From Amborella trichopoda (Eukaryota > Streptophyta > Magnoliopsida > Amborellales > Amborellaceae), in NCBI RefSeq assembly GCF_000471905.2, contig NW_006499810.1:2624038-2688037 (forward strand): a DNA stretch of 64,000 nucleotides, given 5' to 3'. The first letter of the stretch is position 1. The number at the start of each line of letters is the position of its first letter. Of this stretch, positions 57,200 to 64,000 are shown piece by piece. Position numbers and translations under genes: made by a program. A model generated the notes under the pieces. It was not told the DNA's origin. It did no database searches and saw nothing but the letters and a program-made list of their open reading frames with translations.

Positions 57200-58340
57200 T
57201 ACCAAGTATACTCTCCTTGAAGGAGATGTTCTCTTCAAATGATATTCTTCTTAGATGTGTGGACGTGCAAGAGGCAAACAAGGTGTTAGAAGAAGTACAC
57301 TCAGGAATTTGTGGACTACACCAATCCGGTCCTAAGATTTATGAACGGATACGTAGATTGGGGTATTATTGGCCTTCTATAATCGCTGATTCCTTGAACT
57401 ACGTCAAAAAGTGCCAGGTGTGCCAAGTACATTCAAGTCTTGTTCACCAGCCTCCAGAGCCCTTACACCCTATAGTGGCGTCATGGCCCTTCTCACTATG
57501 GGGGCATGGACATTGTAGGGCCTATTGACCCTCCTTCGACAATGGGTAATGTCTTTATTCTGGCTGCAACAGATTATTTCTCTAAATGAGCTAAAGTGGT
57601 CCCCCTTAAGGAAATTCTTGGGACAGCAGTGGCCAACTTCATTTGACATCACATCATCTATCGGTTCAGAGTGCCCGACCGTATTATATCTAGCAATGGA
57701 GTCACCACATTGATCGCTTGGTTAACCAATTCAGCTTCAAATTGAGGTATTCAACTATGATCACCCTCGAGCCAACGGATTAGCTAAGGCTTTCAATAAG
57801 ACCATGTACAACGTTTTATGAAAATCGGTATCAAAGATGAAGAAGAACTGGCATGAGAAGCTTCCTGAAGCCTTGTGGGCCTATCGTACTACTACACAAA
57901 ATGCTATTGATTCCACTGCTTACTCTCTAGTCTATGGGGGTGAAACAATTTTACCTCTTGAAATTCCAATTCCTTCATTACGTGTAATTATACGTCAAGG
58001 ATTAACCGAAGATGAAAGAGTCAAACTTCAGTATCAAGAATTGGATGCACTCAATAAAAAGAGGTTAGAGGCTCAACAGAACTCGAACTCAACCAAGGGA
58101 GAATGAAGAGGGCTTTCGACAAGTTAGTCAACGTCTGTTCATTCGCCCGTGGGGATCTAGTTCTAGCCATTAAGAGGCCGATTGTTATGCATGGCCGGTA
58201 TAAAGGGAAATTTGAACCCAAGTGGGAAGGTTCCTTTATAGTCAAAAAGGTCTCGCCTAGTGGAGCTTACATACTAGCACATTCTGATGGAGAGGAGGCA
58301 ATGCCCCTATCAATGGGCGATATCTAAAGAAATATTATCC
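57200..58340 (+). pseudogene. Tat-E integrase
   Basis: Zinc-binding part: HSGICGLHQSGPKIYERIRR (57300) to KKCQVCQVH (57407). Core: GMDIVGPID (first Asp kept, about 57503). The second catalytic Asp of IISDNG is Ser (PDRIISSNGV, about 57680). The Glu of NGxAEAFNKT is Lys (NGLAKAFNKT, about 57775). Then WHEKLPEALWAYRTTTQNAI and the Tat-type C-terminus (GRYKGKFEPKWEGSFIVKKV, 58195; MPLSMGDI and KKYYP to 58345). Frame shifts near 57490 and 58105 and several stops. Not functional. Confidence 0.85.
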
Positions 58341-58345
58341 GTGAT

Positions 58346-59090
58346 GCATATTGAAGAAAGAGACTCAACGCAAAGCAAGCGAGACAGTCCAAACAAAGTC
58401 TAACTCTTTTTATTGCCATAAAAATGAGTTACAAGTTACAAGCCAAAAAGCCCATTACTAAGGAGGTTACAAGTCTCTTGCATCAGAGGATAAGAGGACC
58501 GTTACAAACTAAAATCTACAGTGTTGCTCTTGCATCTAAGGATAAGAGGACGGTTACAGGCCCAAAAGAGTTGTTGTCCTCATGAAGAAGAATCAAACCC
58601 ACCAAAGAATTGCTCTCCTCATGAAGAAGAAGCAAACACACCAAAGAAGCACCCTCATCATGAAGAAGAAGCACAACCACTTGGAGAGTCTGCTTCAATT
58701 CATCTGACAAGTGCCACCATAAGAGGATGGTTACAGGTCAAAAGAAGAAGCCAACCATTTTCGAGTCAACTTCAATTCATCTGACAAGTATATCAAACAT
58801 ACAAGGCAGACTTCTCTGACAAGGAACTGGCCTATAATGGAGAGCATACCTTGTTCATAGTGGATGCCCTTCCACAGAACAACATGGACTTCATTGTTGT
58901 GCTGGAAGACTTGGCTCGCAGCGGGCATCATAAGCTAATCCTCACCACCCGTCATCATCCTTTGTCGACCCAGGTCAGCGCTGCCCAAGAACACCACCGC
59001 ACATAGCTCCTCATCGTGCGCAGAAGTTCTTACATGCAACGCACTGCCACATGTGAGTAACACTGTACGCATCATGATGCTCACCATGCG
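58346..59090 (+). other. Noncoding after integrase, no antisense ORF seen
   Basis: Contains three to four repeats of cctcatgaagaagaatcaaa and similar near 58575-58680, giving short Glu/His-rich ORFs on both strands. The plant-mobile-domain-like antisense ORF of Tat-B is absent here. No gene supported. Confidence 0.6.
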
Positions 59091-59094
59091 CTGA

Positions 59095-60300
59095 TAAGCT
59101 CCATTTGAGGCCAGCACTGGTTGTGTCCTCCAAAGGCCAATGCCAGTTGTGCTCCCAACTCCTAACGACGGTTGTGTCCTCCAAAGGCCAGTGTCGATCG
59201 TACTCCCAACTCGTAACATCGGCAGCCTTTTTTGAGGATCAGCGCCGACCGTGTCAGCATCAGCTATGTTTCTAATCCCCAGTGTCGACTTCCTTTTGAG
59301 GGTCAGTGCTAGCTGTGTCAGCGCCGGCTGCCTGTCCCAAGTTAGCGTCAACCATATGCTTCACCGCGGCTGTTCACCTCTTGATGACTCCTCGTTTTCC
59401 AATACTCCTCATTTTCAAGGCCAAAGATGTTTCACCTCCCCGAGGGTTGCACAATTTCCAATGCAACCTCCACCTCCAGTGACCGTTCGTTTCCCTGCAC
59501 CCTTCGATTTCCCACTGGAACTCCCTTGACACTGCTGGAAAACCTCTCCAAATGCTACTAAGTTACTTGAAAACAGTCAAAAAATCCCCCGAAAAATTCT
59601 CAAAACTAGCGAAAATGCCCATTGCTACAGCTCCTGCCTCTTCTAACCTCGAAAACCACAACCAGAACCCCCTGCCGTCCTAGAAAACACCCCGGAGAAT
59701 TTCTTTTACTCGCTTCCTTCCTACAACTTTACCAATTCCCGACAAAATTCTCTTAGGCTTACCAAAGCCTTCCCTGTTAACCTTGTCGGGACACCCACTG
59801 TTTGCCAGAGCTTCCACCGGGAACCCTCTTCTCTCTGTTAAAAATAGTGGAAATGGGGTTTTACCCCTTTTATATAGCCGAGGTTTCCCTCAAATGTCCC
59901 TCATAAACTGGGAATTCCAACTGCGTCCTAGAAAGCCAAGCGACAAGTAGGCTGGACGGGGTTGGGATTTGACCCAAGGCCCGGGTAAAGTTTCATTGCC
60001 TGCCTCATCAAATGCCACGCAACAAAGATCAGGACCAGGTCGGGCTCGGGTCATGGTTCGAGTATCAATCCCTACCTAGCGCCGGCTATGTGCTCGACAA
60101 CTTAGCGCCAGCTGTGTTCACACGATAGCACGAGCTGTCCTCAGCGCCAACTGTGTTTTTAACAAATTCAGCCTTGGCTGAGTCGTTAAGAAGCAATGTT
60201 GATCGTTTTCAGCACCGGTTGCATTTTCGAAGACTCATCACCGGCTGAGCATTCAAAAGAAATAATGGTCGATGCACTCAGCGTCGATTATGTTCTAAAC
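59095..60300 (+). repeat. Tat-E 3' region with CCGGTTG-type motifs
   Basis: Blocks 59095-59360 and 60065-60300 repeat 'agcgccggctgtgt', 'agcactggttgtgtcctcca' and similar every 30-40 bases. The middle, 59360-60065, matches 17840-18610 of Tat-B and codes for nothing I can support. Confidence 0.7.
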
Positions 60301-60329
60301 ATTCTATTGTTGTATTCACCAGGCCGAAG

Positions 60330-60830
60330 CCGTGTGTGTCCTATTACTGTTATCCTTAGTGAAGTGCACCTTGACTGAGACCTATTATCCCCAGCAAAGT
60401 GGTACCTAGGTCGTTCAAGCTCAGGTCATGACTTCTCATCCCTAAAAGGAGAGTCATACTCGTGCTGCAGCGTATTATCCCCAGCGAAGTTATGGTCATT
60501 TTTACTGTTGCAACCCCCAGTGGGTCTGTCTCAAACCTAGTTATTTTGTCCTCAAAGATATAAAGAACCTACATTTGTCCCCTTCTACCTAATGAAGTCG
60601 GTCTTCCCATCTGGTTTTGCTTACTTTAATCATTTTATCCCTAGGGAGTCACACTTACCCTCCTAATCCTCAACAAAGTTTGCCACTCTTCGTAGGGCCA
60701 CCATCTCCATCTAAAAAACGAAATCTCTCTGCTTATGTCTAGCCTTAACTATTTTATCCCCAAAGGGTCAGATTGCTATCCACATACCTATTCCCCATGG
60801 ATCTTCACCTACATGGCGACCCATGCCATG
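60330..60830 (+). repeat. Irregular ccccagtggagtc repeats (Tat-E)
   Basis: Words such as 'atccccagcgaagt', 'cccccagtgggtctg' and 'ttccccatggatcttcacc' recur, in the same place as 18880-19320 in Tat-B. Confidence 0.65.
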
Positions 60831-61290
60831 GTCCATGTTGCATGACCTTAAACTACACAGCCTCGCTCTAGTTGCACGACCTTAAACTGCACGATCCAAA
60901 CTATATGACCTTAAACTGTAGTGGCAGTCTAGTTGCACGACCTTAAACTTCATGGTCCAAACTATATGACCTTAAACTGAAGTGGAGGTCTAGTTGCATG
61001 ACCTTAAACTGCATAGTCCAAACCGCAAGACTCTAAACCGCACAATCCAAGCTATGTGACTTTAAACTATAGTACACATCCTAGCTGCATGACATTAAAA
61101 GGCTCAGCACTATGGTCCAAACTATACGACCATAAACTATAGCAGAGGTCTAGCTGCACGTCCTTAAACTGCATGATCCTGGTTGCATGACTTTAAACTG
61201 CATAACCACGGTCTAAACTATATGACCCTAAACCATAGTGCATGTCCTGACAGCATGACAATAAACTGCTTTGCACAGGTCCCAGAGGTA
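60830..61290 (+). repeat. ggtc-N10-gacc-ttaaactg minisatellite (Tat-E)
   Basis: About 15 units homologous to 19310-20060. Outer-pair variants include GGTC/GACC, TGTC/GACA (61243-61260) and, in the outlier group at 61640-61735, CGTC/GACG (61675-61692). At least one unit (61077-61094, CATC with GACA) does not pair. Confidence 0.8.
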
Positions 61291-61299
61291 TGACCATAA

Positions 61300-61745
61300 A
61301 CTTGCCCCCGCATATGCGTGCAAACCTTTTTATGTGCATCTTCATGCATGTCTTCCTTAACCGACCCGTTCATGTGTGTGCACCACCTTCATTACCTCCC
61401 CAGTGAGTTCATTCACTTCATCATCCTCCATCATTCCCTAATGAGTCTCACCCATGCTCACAATACGACGTACCTTCCTGCTATCCATACTCGTCGTAAC
61501 CTAGTGGGTCACTATTTTTCACTCACCTTTCATACATCATCCATCTTTCATAGGTAGCCTCTTGCCATCTTCCCAAAAGTGAGGAAAAACCACTACCATA
61601 CTCACTCCATGACCTCCACAGACTATCATTCATCTCCACCACAGTCCAGTTGTATGACCCTAAACTAGAGTGCACGTCTTGGCCACGTGACGTTAAAAGG
61701 CTTCGCACAGGTCCCGGAGGCATGACCTTAAATACGCCTTAACAA
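61300..61745 (+). other. Tat-E 3' region, no gene
   Basis: Aligns with 20110-20530 of Tat-B (catacatcatccatctttca at 61527). A few ttaaac units at its end. No coding signal. Confidence 0.6.
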
Positions 61746-61749
61746 AAAA

Positions 61750-61935
61750 TAACGGGCATGGTGTATACCTTAATAAGAGAATGTCATGAATAAAAATCAT
61801 GGACGGGCATGGTCACGAAACCATGAGTAAAAGATTTCTGTGAGAAAAAAAATAGGCACGGTGAAAATCCTAAAGGGCACCGTTGAGTAAAAATGGAAGA
61901 ATAAGGGCATGGCCAAAAGGTCATGGGTAAAAGAA
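61750..61935 (+). repeat. Inverted-repeat block of Tat-E 3' region
   Basis: CATGGT-cacgaa-ACCATG (about 61809-61826), CACGGT...ACCGTTG (about 61856) and CATGGC-caaaag-GTCATG (about 61908-61925), each followed by gagtaaaa or gggtaaaa. Homologous to 20535-20730 and 39475-39715. Confidence 0.7.
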
Positions 61936-63005
61936 CCCTAAAGAAAACTGTTTCTACAACGTCGCTTCCCAAGTTCAAGAGAAAATCAGCAAAGGATGCT
62001 TGGATTAATAAACAAGTTGATGCAGCGTTCGCCTCAATAGTAGCTTCAGCCCACACTCAAAAAAACAAAATCCCTGGTGTCACAATACCAAGGCCCCAAA
62101 AATACGAACCTCAAGGAAAAAATTCTGATAACTGAGCCCAGTTGCAAAGAGGACTCAAAAGACAGAAGATTCGCCAAGAAAGCAAGACAAGTCTCATGAA
62201 GAAGAGCATCATTCCCATGAGGTTACAAATGTACTCCAAGATGCCAGAGACGCCTTGAGAAGGCTAAGTCAGTCATGACTTTGGACCTGCTATGTAACGA
62301 CCTGCACAGCCGTAGGTAGGTGTTATACCTAAAGCTAGTCACCTCGATAAACTGAGGTACCCTATCAGCCAAGGAACAACTGGTGCACAATGCAAACGAG
62401 TGCCGACAAAAGGCTCTTCAGCAGAACAAACAAACAAGAAAGTCATTCTGACAAACCAAAGATGCCCACGAAGGCAACAAACTGACAAAGCCAGGGCCAA
62501 ACCTGCCAGAGATTTCAGGGTGACTCCTCGCCATGAGGTTCCCTAGCCAAAATCCCTAACTAGCCGATAGGCCCAGCCTTTCGGGACCGGCAAACAAAAT
62601 GCCCCCCACTAGACCCGGCAGGATGAGACCCATAGAGGTTCCCTGCTTGTCAAAAGCAAACCTGGTGTAACAGCAAACAGTGCCAATCAAAGGCCCTTTG
62701 GTTGTCTATTTAAAGACAAATAAACCCAGACCAAATGGGAACAACGCCCTTCGACATGGTACTCAATTGCAAGACGGGCCTGATTCTGACTGACGAGGTC
62801 CGTACAAAATCTCAAGCTTCAGAATCACAAATAGTCCACACGAGGATGAGGACTTCGATAAGATCCCTCAAAAAGTTCTTTTCTCCCCCTAAAGTCTCCA
62901 TGGACGGACCCACGAACAATGCATTCCTACGTCTGAGCATCCTAGTTGCACCATTGCGTGAATCTCCTCGGTGTTCATGTGGTCCTGTGGTTGGGAAGAA
63001 AAAAG
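61936..63005 (+). other. End of Tat-E 3' region with candidate polypurine tract
   Basis: No tandem array here, unlike Tat-B and Tat-D. It aligns with 1030-1790 and 21880-22190 near its end. 'gggaagaaaaaagtaatgaa' (62994 on) is the polypurine tract candidate. The ORF at 62735-63136 crosses into the LTR and is not considered real. Confidence 0.6.
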
Positions 63006-63009
63006 TAAT

Positions 63010-64000
63010 GAAGCCGAAGGAAATTTTTCTAATGTTGTTTTATTCGCTTCTCTCAAAGAACAACATTCAGCAGGGCAACCTGTTTGAACACATTTTTCAG
63101 CACCTTAGTCCTCAATGCAGAATAAAGAGGAAGTAGGTCAATAAAGCCTACAAAACAGTGGAAATTCAACAGTCTCATAATAGCCCCAAAATTGGCCAAC
63201 ATCTTTGTCAACACTCCAAAAGGCTACTTGCCAAGTTTCATCTCGATCAGATATTTCTAAAGCATTGAACATAAGGAAACAGTTTCAACGAAATCAGCCT
63301 CTAGCATCTTAAAATGGACCTCGTAACTAGAACTATATTTTTGATGTGTCAAACAGTTGTGGGACCATCACCATTGGATTTGGCATTGTTGTGGGTCAAG
63401 TTTCGACTTAATCGGGTACTTCAAGACAAAGCTATGGGTAAAATACAGAAAAAGGGTAGGCTGCACACTATTCCTGTGTGGCCACCTTGCACTAAAACAC
63501 CATTAAAGGTGGTTGTTTTTACAGTCATGAGCTGTGACTTTCGAGGCCCATAGTTCACTCGTTTAGAGTTGGATCATGCTCAAATTTGGTGAGCGTTTTC
63601 ATCTCGTTAAGATGAGCATTTTGATATGTGGTACGCCCCGTGACGATGCCTGAGCAGGGAGAAAAACTAGAAAGAAGTTGCTGATCCATGAAGAAAATTG
63701 TAGAAAATTGAGTAGTAGCATGCCTCACTCTAGCGGCCAAATCACAATGCTCGTGTACCTGATCAAACGAAACTAATTGCATTATGTGCATAAGGTCCGT
63801 GGCTATCTATGGTTCGAACCTCACGTACGTGAACGGTTGGATTTCACACACGAAGACATCAAAGTTGTTATAAATTCCGGCCGCCGAATTTCAAGATTCC
63901 GACCAAAAACTCACAACGATAAAATCTTCATCTGAACCGAAATCGAACCGCGCTTGTTGAAACATGAACGTGAAGGCATGCTTAGTGTGATTCAGCAAAT
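63010..64000 (+). mobile_element. Tat-E 3' LTR, cut by window end
   Basis: Matches the 5' LTR of Tat-E from 48411 onward, base for base over long stretches (for example 'aacaccattaaaggtggttgtttttaca'-type sequence at 63500 and 48835), with scattered differences. The promoter and hairpin array would lie beyond 64000. Start taken near 'tgttgttttattcgcttctc' (63034), uncertain by about 30 bases. Confidence 0.8.

Noticed and set aside
1..64000. Host genes, tRNA or rRNA genes
   Set aside because: No cloverleaf-like, rRNA-like or intact exon-like sequence was recognised. The only unexplained coding stretch is at 24480-25333.

Overview
This window looks like heterochromatic, retrotransposon-packed DNA from a seed plant with a large genome. 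I see no intact cellular gene, no tRNA or rRNA gene and no CRISPR array. Nearly everything recognisable is decayed transposable-element sequence: plant L1-type LINEs, one Ty3/Gypsy chromovirus of the Tekay/Del type, and several copies of one large Ty3/Gypsy family of the Tat/Ogre (Retand-like) lineage. The lineage call rests on a second RNase H after the first, an integrase tail with the GKFEPKWEG motif, an extra ORF before gag, an antisense ORF, very long LTRs and tandem repeats in the 3' region. The species cannot be named from the sequence.

Layout. 1-990: 5' part of a LINE ORF2 (minus). 1010-5779: end of a Tat 3' region running into an LTR that contains a 1.7 kb CT-rich tract (Tat-A). 5800-9060: a degenerate gag-like stretch, unclassified DNA and a reversed LTR fragment. 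9070-24480: Tat-B, with gag, protease region, an antisense ORF in place of the missing RT-RNase H-integrase, a long repeat-filled 3' region and an LTR. 24480-25333: a decayed ORF I do not recognise. 25640-27870: reversed Tat protease region. 27880-34142: Tekay pol, chromodomain, polypurine tract and complete 3' LTR. 34143-38160: leader, primer-binding site and LTR of a reversed Tat copy (Tat-C). 38160-43300: 3' region and LTR of Tat-D. 43320-48390: a LINE with ORF1 and ORF2 (minus). 48411-64000: Tat-E, with LTR, primer-binding site, leader ORF, gag, RT, RNase H, second RNase H, integrase, 3' region and the start of its 3' LTR, cut by the window end.

No element here is intact. Tat-B keeps the protease region but lacks RT to integrase. 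Tat-E keeps RT to integrase but lacks protease, and its catalytic residues are mutated. Tekay pol stays in one frame but has nine stop codons.

The most unusual signal is in the noncoding parts of the Tat family. Downstream of the LTR promoter, each LTR copy carries a CT-rich array of GC-rich inverted repeats able to fold as RNA hairpins. The stem sequences differ between units and between LTR copies, yet base pairing is often kept. The 3' region has two further arrays with the same character. A related alternating CCGGTTG/CCGGGTG motif also occurs in the Tekay LTR. All structural statements come from reading by eye and need a covariation test.
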